A stretch of 64,000 nt of DNA from Datura wrightii (GCA_035772735.1 JASDFA010000018.1:60914001-60978000), one strand, 5' to 3'. Shown: positions 25,165-37,084, counted from the stretch's first letter. Translations and numbers: made by a program. Notes: generated by a model from the sequence alone, not told the origin.

Positions 25165-25206
25165 CGTGTCACGGAGGGGGTGCTCTGTGTTACCCTCCGT
25201 GACACG
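25165..25206 (+). other. Post-pol hairpin H2 of Athila A
   Basis: Arms CGTGTCACGGAGGG (25165-25178) and CCCTCCGTGACACG (25193-25206). A perfect 14-bp stem with a 14-base loop, about 95 bp after H1. Confidence 0.75.
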
Positions 25207-25890
25207 TTGAGTGTTATTTTGTGTCGGGTCACACCGGGTCACTGAGTAACCCACGCGAAAAACCCTTTTAAAACCCCGATTTCCCTCATTTCTTTCATTA
25301 TTTTCCATTCCCTCCGTGACCAACACCCAAATTCCCTCCTCCCCCAATGTGACACGGACCTAGGCATCAATTTTCTTTGAGTTTTCTTCAATTTCATCGG
25401 ATTAAAGGTATGTTCTTGAACTTTACCTCATTTTTGATTGAATTTTTGATTCTTGAACATGTGTAGTGATTGAACCTTGCCCTAAGTGCGAATTATCCTT
25501 GAATTCATTTAAGTTATGATTGATTGATGTTCATAGTATCGTTGTGAGTAGATGAACTCGATGAATTCATGTTTTATTGAATTTTTTCGAAATTGGTAGC
25601 TAGGGTTTGAAATTGAATAGGAAGAAGACTAAAATTGTTTGAAATGTTGAACGAAATTCGGTTGTGCATGTTGGGTGAATTGAATTATGTTGTGATTAAT
25701 GTTGAATATGCTAAGTAGACAAGGGATTTTCGGGAGAATGAAATTGGTGAACTGCATAGGTGGTTGAGAACAAAAATTTGGCTAAGTGCTATGATGATGT
25801 AATGGAATCGATGGTGATATTTTTATTCATAGTACGAAGTCTGAGTAGTACATAGTAATTGTTCCATCGACTTGCATGTCCCATGAGGAA

Positions 25891-27069
25891 AAGATTTATG
25901 ATCCATTAATGATTTTGATAATCCCAACATGAATTATTAGTTTATTTATGAAATTATTATGATCCTATGGAATTTAAGATTTATTGATGACCTACAAGTA
26001 TGTATGAATTTTATAACTCATGAATTATGTTTTTGGACGACTCACGGGCCTCAAGTCATGGCTAGATCTTATATGTTCAAGCATGTTTACGATTATCATT
26101 ATTTATCCAGCTCATGAACTCATGTATGTATTATTATGAGCACTATATATGTTTTGGGAGTAGTATCGAACACCGAGTAGGTTCGGGGCTCAGGTTAAGC
26201 CCCAGATCTCATGAACTACGTGCCACCGTATGTATATCAGGACCCTTTTCATGTTAGTCCCTGGCGTAAATGTCCCTTTACGTGGTGATATCACACTTTC
26301 ATGGTTCTATCCTTGGCAAGGTACGAACACGCTCCCGACTATGGTTACAGGCACGACTTCATGTCGCTCATACGGGGTATGTCGGTTAAAAGAATCTCCC
26401 ACTGTTCCTCATATTTATGCCTGTTATGATTATGTATGTTGGCTCAAGTCAGGTTATGTAAATCGCTTCTATTATGATTATGATTATGTTTTGTTACAAA
26501 TGTTTTGAAAACCTTGAGCCATATGATATGATATTATGATTTATAATACGAGCATGTTGTCCTACTCTTATGATCATTTATGAGTTCTATATATGTTTTT
26601 AAATGTCTGTTTAACTTACCTTGCATACTCAGTACATTCCACGTACTAACCACATATTTTCTGTGCTGTATCGTTTCATGATATAGGTTTCAGTTCTTAG
26701 GTTCATCCTCACCTGTAGCTAGTTTCAGCCTTACTCTCAACACCACTTGGTGAGTCCTCGTGTTCCGAGGGCTACATATTCACATGTTATGCTATTTCTT
26801 TCAGTTTCTGGATATTGGATTAATTGGGAGTTGTCCCATCAATCCTCCTTTCATGTTTAGAGGCTTATCATACTATAAGTTATATTCCGTCATATTGTAT
26901 AATTCTAGTATTGTTTTTCCTTTATGCTAAGTCATGATTATGTTCTTTATGTTTATTCTTCCTCTCATGTGATTGAATTAGATGTATGCTCATGCCATGG
27001 GTCGACTTGGGGTCTCTTAGGGCTCCTTGTCCCGTGTCTACGATCCAGGTGTACGTTTGGGTCGTGACA
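25891..27069 (+). repeat. Tekay-like LTR Y2, 5'-truncated
   Basis: Ends ...GGGTCGTGACA at 27069. It contains the GAACTACGTGCCACCGTATG and CCTTGCATACTCAGTACATT landmarks and the family hairpin at 26666-26684 with two G-T wobbles. The left end is cut against Athila A. At the right it is followed not by a Met primer site but by a tRNA-Asp-type primer site of the next LTR. Confidence 0.7.
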
Positions 27070-27074
27070 GCTAG

Positions 27075-27097
27075 TGTCCCGGCAACTGCGCTAAATT
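27075..27097 (-). other. tRNA-Asp-like primer site of LTR Z2
   Basis: The plus strand reads TGTCCCGGCAACTGCGCTAA. This is the complement of a slightly decayed TTGGCGCCGTTGCCGGGA. LTR Z2 starts at 27100. Confidence 0.6.
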
Positions 27098-27099
27098 AA

Positions 27100-28345
27100 T
27101 GATATCACCCTTGATCCACCCCTTAGATTGGAGGTGTACCTGACCGATATAATATAATTACCCAACTCAATTTGTATCCATAGAGATAAAGGTAGGCTGA
27201 AACTATCATGTAGTTTCAAAGTTGATTTGTAGGTTAAGGCTTTATTCAAGTTAAAGTGAAAAGAGATATTATAAGTAAGAATGAAACTGATTCAAGTTAA
27301 AATATCAATATTAGGAAAAACTAAGGAAGTAATCCCAATTACGGGTCAATCTCCTAAATCACCCTATGTCGAAGAACTAAGAGTTGGCTAAGCCTGAAAA
27401 CATGCAAGCAATTTACTTAGGTAACCCATGAGTATCTTTCAATAGCACCATAGGCGTTGATATACTTCAATGTTTTCACTTTAAAGATAATTCCCTTATA
27501 ACGAATTTCTTGTTTCCAATTGGAGTTCAACCTATGTCTAGGAGAATCAATCAAATATGAGTTATGCCTTGAGTTATTGTTGGTTGACGTTAACACAACC
27601 TAAATTTTCTCTTTCAAGCCTCATAAAAGTAGTTGGGCTGGATTGGATGACTCTCATCACCAATCACACACTAAGTAAAGATCAATCAAATGCTCATAAG
27701 CCAAAACATAATTTTAACAAATTGGGATCATTAGGGTTCACAAATCATTGGATTAACAATCTTAGATCTGGGTTTAGCTACCCATAGTTAGAAAGAAGAA
27801 GAAAGCAAGTAAATAAACACTCTTACAAATGAAATTGTAACTTGGAGAAGAAAACTTCACTTGATAATTTTATCTTGAACTTCAATTTCTAATCTACGAA
27901 AAAAATGGAAAACTAGATAAAACTATCTAAAACTATGCTAAACTATGAAAACTCTCTTCAAGAATATGAAAAAAGAATTTTTATACAAAGCCAAGAATCC
28001 TAGATAAAATTAACTTTCGGAGGGCCTAGGTTTAAAGGAGGACCGTATTTTGAACCATTTTTTCAAAATATGAACCGTCTTTTGAACCATCTTTTGAAAG
28101 ACTGACCATCTTCGGAACTATCTTTTCTAAAGAATGACCGTCTTTTGAACTATCCTTTGATTGTTTCTACAATTGCATTCTAACAGGCAGATTCAATGAC
28201 TTTAATGCCTTCTTTCTTTATTTCATTTGGGTTCTTCAAACGTAGCATATTAAGGTTGGTTTATACTTAATTTAACTCCTAAAGACATAAAATTCTATTA
28301 CATGAAGTAAACATGTGTTGCTAATCCAGACACTTCACTCTTCAA
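27100..28345 (-). repeat. Tat/Athila-group LTR Z2, degenerate
   Basis: Begins TGATATCACCC beside a primer site and shares distant landmarks with Z1 and Z3 (AATTACCCAACTCAATTTG, TATCCATAGAGA). The outer end is unclear, near 28330. ORFs inside it are chance frames. Confidence 0.5.
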
Positions 28346-28353
28346 TGCGAACT

Positions 28354-29782
28354 TAATGACATCTAAATCCACTCCTCATAAGGAGAAAGTGCAAATGTTC
28401 ATTGCAATATAATTATTCAACTCGTGAGTCGAGCTCAAATCCATAGGAAGTAGAGATTTTTTCGCATAAAAGTTGTCTATCGAATTGAAATAAGTTGCAT
28501 CATTGTCTTAAAAATAAAGAGTAAATATTGGGCGTTAAAATGATATCAAATAGAATTTAAATTAAATCAATCAAATACAAGACAACCAACCTGAAAAAGC
28601 AAATATGAGCAAGAGCTAGGGGTGCGCTATGGACGGGGAGTAGATTGGATTGGGGTTACCTAGAAAATCAAATCATTACTCACAAGCATAAATAGTCGTG
28701 GACAAGGCAATACTCCATGTTTCTCAACCATTTGAGTATCTTTTGCCTCGGGGTCTCTCAAGCCCCAAGGTCCCATACGCATTAAACACTAAAACTTGGG
28801 TAAGAATTGGTTGTCTCTAGCCTCATTTCTTTAATGGGTGTATGACAATGGGTTTTGACTATCTCAAGCCCAACCCCACAAAATCAACAACCCAAATACC
28901 TACCATTGGTTTCTCACTCATATTTCATTCCCCATTTTCATGCAATAATAGAATAAATAAACACAAATCATATTTGCAACTATGGATAATTTAATTATAA
29001 TTTAGAGAAAACAACATATTTATGCTAAATAAGTAAGTTTAAGATTAAAATAGCAACACCCAATCCAATTTAACCCCTATCATGCACACATCTCTACAAA
29101 GATGTTTAGTTACTCATGGATGAAGAAAAAGAGATTATATTAATAAATAGAACCATACCATTCATCATCAATAGTAAATTTCAAGCTCAAGGTTCTACTT
29201 CAATAGAGGTTTTTACCTTAAAGAGGAAGAAGAAGATGAAAGCTCTCCTTCTTTTTCTCTCTTTAGAAATTCAAAACAAAACAATTTAATATTCTACTGG
29301 AATGGAATTTTTGGTACTTTTCAAGGAATGTACAATAGTAGATTAAAACTACTCCACTTTTCCAATGTTGAACGATTTTACCCCTTTGATGATAGCCTCA
29401 CTTGCGAAACACCGACGTTTAACCGGTGCCCATCCATGGGGCGCCACATGTTCGCCATTGTAGGTCAGTAAGTCTAGGCGCAACCTAACATTGGAACTTG
29501 CATTTCAGTGGTGAAGACCCGTGTTCCACAGGTGTGCCATCGACTTCCCAGCAGTACCCGTCTATGTTTGGCCTGTGTTTTGCAGGTGTCAACCTATGAA
29601 ACACAGGTCCTCCTCTTTAACACCAAACCATGCTATTTGTTCAAGTTCTTCACTTTTTCTATTTAAATCGAATACCTACAAACATTCAACAAAAAGGGCA
29701 TAATATATTTTCTAATTGACTTGAAAACAAATCAAAAGATCATGTTTAAAAGCCTAATGAGTTGGTAAGTACCAACTTATCA
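28354..29782 (-). repeat. Tat/Athila-group LTR Z3
   Basis: About 1.43 kb. The right end reads ...ACCAACTTATCA, so the minus strand begins TGATAAGTTGGT beside a polypurine tract, as for a 3' LTR. The left end (TTAATGACATC) is preceded by a decayed primer-site-like stretch (about 28338-28352). The terminus carries a perfect inverted repeat GTTGGTA-AG-TACCAAC (29761-29776). Homologous to Z1. Confidence 0.65.
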
Positions 29783-29794
29783 AATCCCCAAACA
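29783..29794 (-). other. Polypurine tract of the Z3 element
   Basis: The minus strand reads GTTTGGGGATTT directly before the LTR start TGATAAG. It shows that internal sequence of a minus-strand element lies to the right. Confidence 0.65.
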
Positions 29795-29801
29795 TGAGCT
29801 A

Positions 29802-29819
29802 TTGCTAGTCCTTAAGCAA
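29802..29819 (-). other. Pre-polypurine-tract stem-loop of the Z3 element
   Basis: Minus strand TTGCTTA - AGGA - CTAGCAA. Five outer pairs are intact and the two loop-closing pairs are lost. Same position and loop as the Athila and Tekay stem-loops in this window. Confidence 0.5.
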
Positions 29820-31575
29820 GGCAGTTCTTTACTGCTGAAGAATGGAATTAAGCATGTCACACCACATGAGTTTTTGCACAAGGGACCAGTAGGATTACGA
29901 TATCCCCAAAATTGCTTACTAATTCAAAGGAGAAGAGAACACTCAACAATTTATGCATATATTTCAAGAGGTAACCACAAATAATTGGCATGACTCACAA
30001 ATGTTTCCTTCATTCAAAACAAGGGGTATGGCTGATCAAAACAAGCTTATACAGCCTCTTAAGTCATTAGTAATTCACATTCAATGTTTTGCTTAAAGCT
30101 CATTGCATTCTTGTCTAAATCACATCATTTAACATATGCAAGCATGTTCCCAAAGGAAGTGATGCCACTCATATAAAGAGAGAATCCCATTTAATTTTTC
30201 AGCAATTCACACTCAAAGGGATTATAGAATAAGGAAAAATACTCTCACTCTCAAAAAGAAATTCTCATGCACACACAACTTGACCTATAGGTTTTTCCTT
30301 CATGTAACTCGCCACTAATGTAGAGTTTCTACATATAAAATAAATTAGAACTTGGGTCATAATGAAGGCTAGGGGTAAAAGTATGATGATTTTTTAGTTC
30401 TAGAGACTAAAATCTCTGTAATGCAACCTCATATAAGAAAGGGGTAGCACCTTTCAACAATTCCCTTTCATCTAAGGTTTACAAGTCCTTTTCAACGTAT
30501 CAATTCATTCTCTTCCTCATAATTTGGTGCTGCATCACATTGGAGCTCACATAAATTTTTTTCTTCATTTTCTTTTGCTACCCCCAAACTTAGGCTTTTG
30601 ACTCATTTCTCTCTTTCTTATTCTCACAGTTTTATGCCTCAAGCATCATTTTTTATTTCTTCTCACAACTAGCACTAGGGAGAATGGGTACCAAAAGAGG
30701 TATTACAAAAGGGTGAGACGCCTGTATTCTGGTTCTCAAGGAAAAGGTTTAAAGGCTCAACATTGGCTAACAAGGATGAATGTTCAAGGAGGTCATTAAG
30801 GCAAGTAGCTATCAAGAGCCTAAAATTATGTTCTAAGTGCAGCTACATCTATGATTTCACCTTGAATCACACTTGAGGCATGTTCTAGACAACCATTTAT
30901 GCCTAAAAATTAAGCTAAAAACTTATCCCTCAAAGCATCACACTCCAAGTAGTTCACACAATTTTCATTACCATATCAAGAGTATGACTTTAGAAAAAAT
31001 AGCATGTGAATAAAAAAGCTAAATAAGGAATGCACAACTCATGAAAAAGAGTGCTCAACTTATAAATTCAAATGCCCATTTTTCCTTAAGCTTTTTTTAA
31101 AAAAATTTTAGGTGGTACCTCTTGAAAGCAATCGCAACAAGAAACTCAAAAAGACTCTAAACTCAAGATCTTCCCTTAAGAAAGTCACTTCTCAATCTAT
31201 CATTGAGAAAATTCCACCCAGTTTGACTATAAAAGAAAAGATAAAAAAATCGCTCCTTGGGAAAGGACCGTGGAATAAACAAAAACCTTGGAGTTTATTT
31301 GCTAACTACTATGAATAAAGGTGATCATTAAGACATGGGTCATCAACATTTGATAATTTAGCATGAGCCAATCAATGGCACTAACAAGTCAACAAGCGAT
31401 ATTTCTTTTAACAAAAGCCTGGCAAGGGCATTCAACCAACTAAAGCAAAGATTAAATTAACAACAACCAAAGCAAAAGAGATTTATCCTGACAAGGGCAA
31501 CCAACACAAGGCCAAATATGACCAATAAAAGGGATACACAACTCACCCCAACTATGAATTTACACTTCCTCCAAT
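29820..31575 (-). other. 3' untranslated region of the Z3 element
   Basis: AT-rich, without sense ORFs. It lies between the third-ORF remnant and the polypurine tract, as in Tat-group elements. It contains one antisense ORF (31112-31318) listed separately. Confidence 0.5.
31112..31318 (+). CDS. Antisense lysine-rich 68-aa ORF in the Z3 element, hypothetical
   Basis: Opens at GTG (no ATG) right after a TTTTAAAAAAATTTTAG stretch that resembles a 3' splice acceptor. It is strongly basic (many KK and KKS), and its second half reads GKGPWNKQKPWSLFANYYE. Orientation is opposite to the host element. Antisense genes are known from some Tat-lineage elements (maize Grande 'gene 23' is the case I recall), but I see no similarity that I can claim. 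It may well be a chance frame. Confidence 0.25.
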   Translation: MVPLESNRNKKLKKTLNSRSSLKKVTSQSIIEKIPPSLTIKEKIKKSLLGKGPWNKQKPWSLFANYYE

Positions 31576-32092
31576 TTATACATGAAAAACAAGGGATAAT
31601 AGGAACTCCTTGATGTGGATACTCATCCTCACCATCATTGGCATCTTCATCCTCAGAAGGCTGACCGTGCCCAAGTTTGTCTCATCATCCCCACCTAGTC
31701 CCTCAAATAGATCATCAATAGGACCCCGAGTTATAGATGGGGCATCCATGGCTGCATTAAGTATACTCATATCTGGGTCCTCCATTAGTGCCCAATTCTT
31801 CAACTCCCTTACCTTATCTTGGAGAGAAGAGACAGCTCCCTCAACCACATCTACTTGGGAGCATAGCTTGTTCAAGTTATCAAACACATTCTTCATCTCC
31901 CTCTTCACTATTTTAATGATAAGAGAAAGGAGATTTTGAGAGTTGGCTCTCATTAGATTATGTCATCTCAGCTAGCTTCTGTATTCCTCTTAGGCGAGAG
32001 GATGTGGTAGGATGTGAACGCCCTCGAAATGGTGCTTCTCTTGATGTATGACCCGATGTCTCTAGGTTGGGCATGTTAAGGTTGGGAGTGAT
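31576..32092 (-). pseudogene. C-terminal remnant of a third ORF in the Z3 element
   Basis: The minus strand from about 32090 encodes an RGRSHPTTSSRLRGIQKLAE piece. After a stop and frame change near 31955 it continues with a coiled-coil-like stretch (LCSQVDVVEGAVSSLQDKV), then DDLFEGLGGDDE. Position (pol side of a long 3' UTR) and the acidic tail after a coiled coil resemble the third ORF of Athila B, but sequence similarity is weak. The N-terminal part is cut off by LTR Y4 at 32093. Confidence 0.4.
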
Positions 32093-34209
32093 TATAATAC
32101 CCCAAGAGTTTCTAAAACTAGATGAGAGAAATGGAAATAAGTCCAGCAGAAAAATCTGCATTTTTACCTTAGTATGAGTAAACCTATGAGTCTTAGGTTA
32201 GTAGTACGGGTCGTAAGAAAACTCGTGGATTAGGTCAGAGATTTTGTTCCCTAGACCAAGAGTCCCCACTATGAGTCATAGTATGTGGGTATGACCCATG
32301 ATCATAAGTTGTAGCTAACCTTCGAAGTTATCTAGTGATTGATGGCATGGGAGATGGTATGACTTATAGAATGATGTTATGGATCATAGTAATGTTCGTG
32401 AAAATATTCAGAGGGTTGGAGGTTTTGGACTTAATCAATACGGGAGAATACCATGAGTCTTAAGAGGATTGTACGACTCATGGTACGACTCGTAGCAGCT
32501 TATATAACAGTTTTTCTGCGAATTTATTAAGCGTATTTTTGTAAATCCTAAGATCCTAAGCCCTAAACTACGTCGTTTTAAGACCTAAAAGAAGTGTATT
32601 AAGGGACTTTAACCTATTCTAATTCATTCCACTCTCCAGCATGCAAGCTTAGAAGGTTCCACTGAAGATCAAGTCTAGAAATCCCCCAATTCTCCTCCAA
32701 ATCTCTTGGGCTTTCCAAGTCAAGTTAAGAATCAGTTCACCTAGGTATGTAGGGATATGCATGAGAGTTTGTTTCACTCTCATGCCCAAATTTCTCACTA
32801 CGTTCATGAATTCAAGTTTTTATTCAAATGTATGATCCTATGGGGTTTTATCCCAATTTCATAAAATTCCCTATGATTTATTTATGGGTCAATTTTATTC
32901 ATGTTTCAAAACATATTTTAAAATCTATGGGTAGATTTTATACCTATTTTGATACTTAAAATTTATGATTTCAAATTTTAGAAAATGATTCCCAATAATA
33001 CAAGTTTCATGAAAAGTCAAGTTTATGATTCTATCATGATTATAGTTCTCCTAAGCCCTAATTCATTATTTATGACTTACAATTTTAATTTTTTATAAGT
33101 ACTCTTCACGAATTTATGAATTTCAAGTATTGTGAGTTTTTCCAGCATGTATGTTCTTCATGATTTATGAGGTTATGATTTTGGCAACTCATGGTCCCTT
33201 ATTTCATGGCTAATTATGAATTTCAAGTATGATTAATTATACTTAACTAGCCATGAACATCATGCATGATTTCACGATTATTATATGAGCCCTCATGTGT
33301 ATGTTTTTGGGAGCAGTTTCTAGCATCAAGTCGGCTCGATTTTCAAATAAACTCCGAGGTCTCAAAACTACGTGCCAATATAGGTTTATATTCATGGACT
33401 CTAGGTATGTCCCAAATACTAAAATCACACCATTTACGTCCCTTACCTGACAAGCCTAGGACAGCTTTGCCCATTTAAGCAAGATAGTTGGGGCATCATA
33501 TGAACTTTATATTGATGGTGTTGGTTAAGACGAGTCCTTCCATTGTTCCTTATGTTTTATGCATGATCATGATTACGTTACTTTGGCTCAAATTATGTTT
33601 TATAAGGTTTCTCTTATGATTATGATTATGACTAGTTTATGAATAGTTTTGAAAACCTTGAGCGCTCATGTTTATGTTATGATTATCATTTCATGTTCTG
33701 AAATTTCCTACTCTTATGAACTCTTATGTATTTTATTAGTCTATTTTACTTATCTTGCATACTCCGTACATTCAAAGTACTGACTGCATTCTCTATGTTG
33801 TATCATTTCATGATGCAGGTTCGAGAGATTAGAATTGGTCGTGCCATTAGTCCTTCTTTCGTATTAGTCTAGTTTACTGAGTGTTGGCGAGTTCTCATAT
33901 TTCGAGGATATTTAGCTTAGTTCGTTGTTTTATCATTTCAGTTACAAACTTTGTCGACCTAGTTAGGGATGTTGTCCTATCAGCTCATTAGTTATGTTAG
34001 AGGCTTTTCAAGCAGTATGTAGAATCTCATCTTATTAGTGTGGACTCAGTTTATGATTATCATGTGTGTAGACTTCACTTATACATGTTTAGTTTATTAG
34101 TTCTCGTTAATTTATACGCTTAGACGCTATATTCATGTCATAGGTTGACTTTGAGCCATCCGTGGTTCTAGGTTCTGTTCCTCAGTCTGGGTCTCAGCTA
34201 GTGTCATGA
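32093..34209 (+). repeat. Tekay-like LTR Y4 (5' LTR)
   Basis: Begins TATAATACCCCAAGAGTTT, matching the TGTAACACCCTGAAAGTTT start of related LTRs. Ends ...TAGTGTCATGA before a primer site. It holds the AAACTACGTCGTTTTAAG motif near 32565, the family hairpin at 33799-33817 (one wobble) and dispersed GGGTCGTAAG/ACTCGTGG U3 motifs. Confidence 0.75.
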
Positions 34210-34212
34210 AAA

Positions 34213-34227
34213 ACTTAGTATCTGAGC
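34213..34227 (+). other. Primer binding site of Y4, initiator Met tRNA type
   Basis: CTTAGTATCTGAGCAA, a decayed form of TTGGTATCAGAGCAA, three bases after the LTR end. Confidence 0.6.
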
Positions 34228-34419
34228 AAAGCTTTAGTGTGTCCTACGATGTCTGAAAGCCGCATTAAGTAGAGTCTTTTCAATGGGTGTGAAGCGCGCT
34301 ACACTTATGGGGGTGAGGTTACAAGACGTTTTAGGAAATTGCCCTTCTTCCATGATTTATGTCATGTGATAAAGTATATCTTTATCCTTATAACTTTTGT
34401 TATACGCATTTGAAAAATT

Positions 34420-34477
34420 ATGCCTCTATTAGGTATGAATGGAAGAAGGAATGGGAATGGAAAAGGCCATGAGGATG
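34420..34477 (+). pseudogene. First codons of Y4 Gag
   Basis: ATGCCT at 34420 matches the ATGCCT start of the Y6 Gag (56072). The frame reads MPLLGMNGRRNGNGKGHEDV before Athila C begins. The leader in between shares the GTGTGAAGCGCGCTACACTTAT stretch with the other Tekay-like leaders. Confidence 0.6.
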
Positions 34478-35992
34478 TGATGCTGGGCATATTTTATGTC
34501 CATTGTCCATATTTTTATCCATATTTGATCATGTTTTAAGTTCATAACCTTTAGTTTAGGCTTAAATTCATTTATGTGTGTGTTTTATGCGCTAGAAAAT
34601 AATTTGAGTTGATTTGAGCAAGAAACTAAGCAAAATGGGCTCAAAATGATGCAAGACATGAAGATTTAAGGAGTTGATGGGTTTGATTCTTTGGCTGGTG
34701 CCCTGCACCAAGTACAGAACATCAGAGAATAAAAACATTAGTCTGGTGCTACGGTTGCCGCACCGCGTTAGCCCTCAAACTTTAGAGAATTGCACTTCAC
34801 AAACATGGTGAGATGAGTGGTGCCCTGTGCCAGAGGTGTCCATACTTAGAGAAATTTGATGAGCACTTTGGTGAGATAGAGGGCGCGGCGTTCCAGGCCT
34901 AGTCCTTAGTTGAAATTGTTGGAAATTTGACTAAGTCCATACTGAGATACATGGGGTAGCGTGCCAAGGTCATTCCGAGGTGGAAAATGTTTATTTTAAA
35001 GCCAAGTCTAGAAGGGCAGAAGCATCATTTGAAGGCTCATCTATAAATAGAAGCCTTAGGTCATTTGATAAGCAATATTGGACTTATTGGAGCAGTCTTC
35101 ACTCATTTTTACATTCCATAGTTCGTTTATGAAAGCTTGTAAGCCGTTTGGAAGGAAAACAAAGTTCTACAAGTAGGTTTTCTCTTCTTTACTTCGTATT
35201 TTCATTAGATGATGACTAAATATTTGTTTCTCCGCTTGTCTATGAGTGGCTAAACTCATATTCTAGGGTTGTGGCCATGGTGAATAGTTGATTGTTTGAA
35301 ACACTAATTAATGTTAGTTTTGATACTTCTTTTATGGTTGCTTGTATTTATTTGTGTTAATTTATTATTTATAAGATTGATCACCTTCTAAGTAATCTAT
35401 TGGCTTTTGATTGAACTTGGGAAGGGGAATCGAAAGGGTTAAAATAAATACAGAATAGGAATTCAAAGACCCTTGAACCCACTGGGGATAGGATAGAAGT
35501 TGTTGTTGAGGATAGGGATATACCCTTCAACCCCTTTTAGTAGAAATACAAGTAGGCATGACCATGGTTTCATTGTTCTCCCCCGACCATATGGATATAG
35601 GCATTATGGTTCATGAATTAGTTCTCTGCTGCTAGGTATAGTAGCAAGAAATGGGATAGTAACTTGCAACTAACAACCATAGGAAGAATCATGCCAGTTT
35701 TATTATGTCTGAAAAACTCAACTTGAAACCAACCAAGTGTCATTGGCCTATTCTTTCACCATCATCGAAATATAATCAAGCCTGCATTTGTTTTAGTTAA
35801 TTTTATATTTGAAGTTTTAGTGGTTTAATTTTCCAAACCAATCTTCAATTTACTTGTTTTGTAGATTAGTGAAATTAAAGTGGAAACCTTATAATGATTA
35901 AATTGACAAGTCCCTTAGGTACGATATCTGGACTTCAAAATCCTATATTACTTGACGACCACGTGCACTTTTGTGTGGTTGGGCAAAATCCA
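34478..35992 (+). repeat. Athila C 5' LTR
   Basis: TGATGCTGGGC to ...GGGCAAAATCCA, 1515 bp, TG...CA ends. It ends with a GACGACCACGTGCACTTTTG stretch comparable to the ends of Athila A and B LTRs. Overall sequence is a different subfamily. Confidence 0.7.
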
Positions 35993-35997
35993 GCTTT

Positions 35998-36015
35998 TGG
36001 CACCGTTGCTGGGGA
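35998..36015 (+). other. Primer binding site of Athila C, tRNA-Asp type
   Basis: TGGCACCGTTGCTGGGGA after the LTR end, two differences from the TGGCGCCGTTGCCGGGGA form. Confidence 0.7.
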
Positions 36016-36199
36016 CTTCAATATTTTTTAATTGTTTGTAGGTTAGAATTTTATTTTGCTAGTCTGTACTTTACATTTGTTTCTTGTTTTTGTTGAAGTA
36101 AACAGGATTGTTTGCCTTAGTGTATGCTAAGAATGAGAAGTCAAGACTACCTTTGGCTTTCTTGATCCTAAGATATAGAGAACCTTTCGAAGGTTAGCT

Positions 36200-37084
36200 A
36201 TGGAAAGCAATGGGCAAGCAGCAGGTGAAGAGAATGAGAGTTTTCACGTGATGCTTTGCTAGGCCTAATTTGGAGAATGCTTCTAAAGCTATTGTAAAAC
36301 TGGCCATCAGTAGGAACTTTGAAATGAAATAAGGGACTGTGCGGTTTGTCCAAAACACTTGCAAATTTTAGAGAAAGCCGCACAAGGATCCCCACAAGCA
36401 TGTGATGATGTTTTAACAGATGAGTAAAAACTTCCATTACCAGAATGTGTCAGATGAATATGTTAAGTTAACTCTATTTCCATTATCACTAATCAGAATG
36501 ATCCTGCAGTATCCATCACCACTTGGGAGATCCTCTCTAATAAGTTCATCGACCGGTTTTTACCTTTGAGTAGAACTAAAAGAACTGAGGGGAAAGACCT
36601 CCTAATTTGTACTGAAAGATGGAGAAACGCTAGCTGAAGCATGGGAACATTACAAGGGTTACTTGAGGGATTGTCCATACCACATGCAACCTGAGGAGAT
36701 AATTAGGCATAATTTCACTGAGGGTATGAAGCCTGAGTCTAAGATACTCCTTGACACTACCGCATAGGGACAGATTCTGTCCAAATGTTATGAGGAAATT
36801 GAGGCTCTCTTGAACCTCATGTCTGTGAGGAGTCTGGATTATCACGACTTAGGCAGAGGATTTACAGCAGCAAAGGTGACGGAAATGGTTGAGGTGGATG
36901 GTGTAGCGACAATCAGGGTAGATATTAGGCAGTTAGTGAATGCGATCAGTAAGTTGGTGACTACACCAGCATGAGGCCAAGTGCAGCAGGTGAAACAGGT
37001 ACAAATCCACCACCATCATGTGAGACGTGTGGAGAAAGCCATGCCTATTCAAGTTGTCCTTTTAATCATGAGTTTGTATATTTT
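36200..37084 (+). pseudogene. Athila C Gag, N-terminal and central part
   Basis: Putative ATG at 36200 (MESNGQAAGEE). Frames then break repeatedly. Recognisable pieces are YVKLTLFPLSL, ITTWEILSNKFIDRFLPLSR, AEAWEHYKGYLRDCPYH, NFTEGMKPESKILLDT and CYEEIEALLNLMS. A zinc-knuckle-like CETCGESHAYSSC lies at 37019-37057 (C-X2-C-X3-H-X4-C). The Gag continues after the nested insertion at 54233. Confidence 0.75.
37080..37084 (+). other. Target-site duplication of Y5, left copy
   Basis: ATTTT directly before the Y5 LTR end TGTCACG. Identical to 54228-54232. Confidence 0.85.

Larger units (their letters stand above)
17889..25890 (+). mobile_element. Athila A: Ty3/gypsy Athila-type element, 3'-truncated
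   Basis: Order on the plus strand is 5' LTR, tRNA-Asp-type primer site, gag, protease, RT, RNase H, integrase, then a post-pol region with a triple hairpin. Homology to Athila B ends near 25890, within the stretch before the third ORF, where an unrelated LTR (Y2) starts. The third ORF, polypurine tract and 3' LTR are gone. It is the only element here with a complete enzyme set, although disabled by about ten in-frame stops and frameshifts. No target duplication can be checked because the 3' end is missing. Confidence 0.9.
24784..25890 (+). other. Athila A post-pol region (untranslated), cut at 25890
   Basis: Directly after pol comes an AATAAGGCGCTGCACGGGAGG stretch whose relatives follow the pol end in B (about 43740) and D (60060). 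Then come an AT-rich stretch, the triple hairpin (25070-25206) and sequence that aligns with the reverse complement of Athila B at about 43080-42640. It ends where B would lead into its third ORF. ORFs on either strand here are chance frames. Confidence 0.7.
32093..34477 (+). mobile_element. Chromovirus Y4: 5' LTR, primer site, leader and gag start
   Basis: A plus-strand Tekay-like element inserted into the third-ORF region of the Z3 element. It is interrupted after its first Gag codons by Athila C at 34478. The remainder is not seen in the window. Confidence 0.7.
34478..37084 (+). mobile_element. Athila C, left part (LTR, primer site, gag)
   Basis: Plus-strand Athila-type element whose gag is split at 37080-37084 by element Y5. 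It resumes at 54233 and is cut at 54605. The reading frame across the insertion point is consistent once one ATTTT copy is discounted, which proves insertion into a pre-existing gag. Confidence 0.8.

Noticed and set aside
26230..27787. ORFs of 92 and 76 codons on the plus strand
   Set aside because: They fall inside LTRs Y2 and Z2 and match no element protein.
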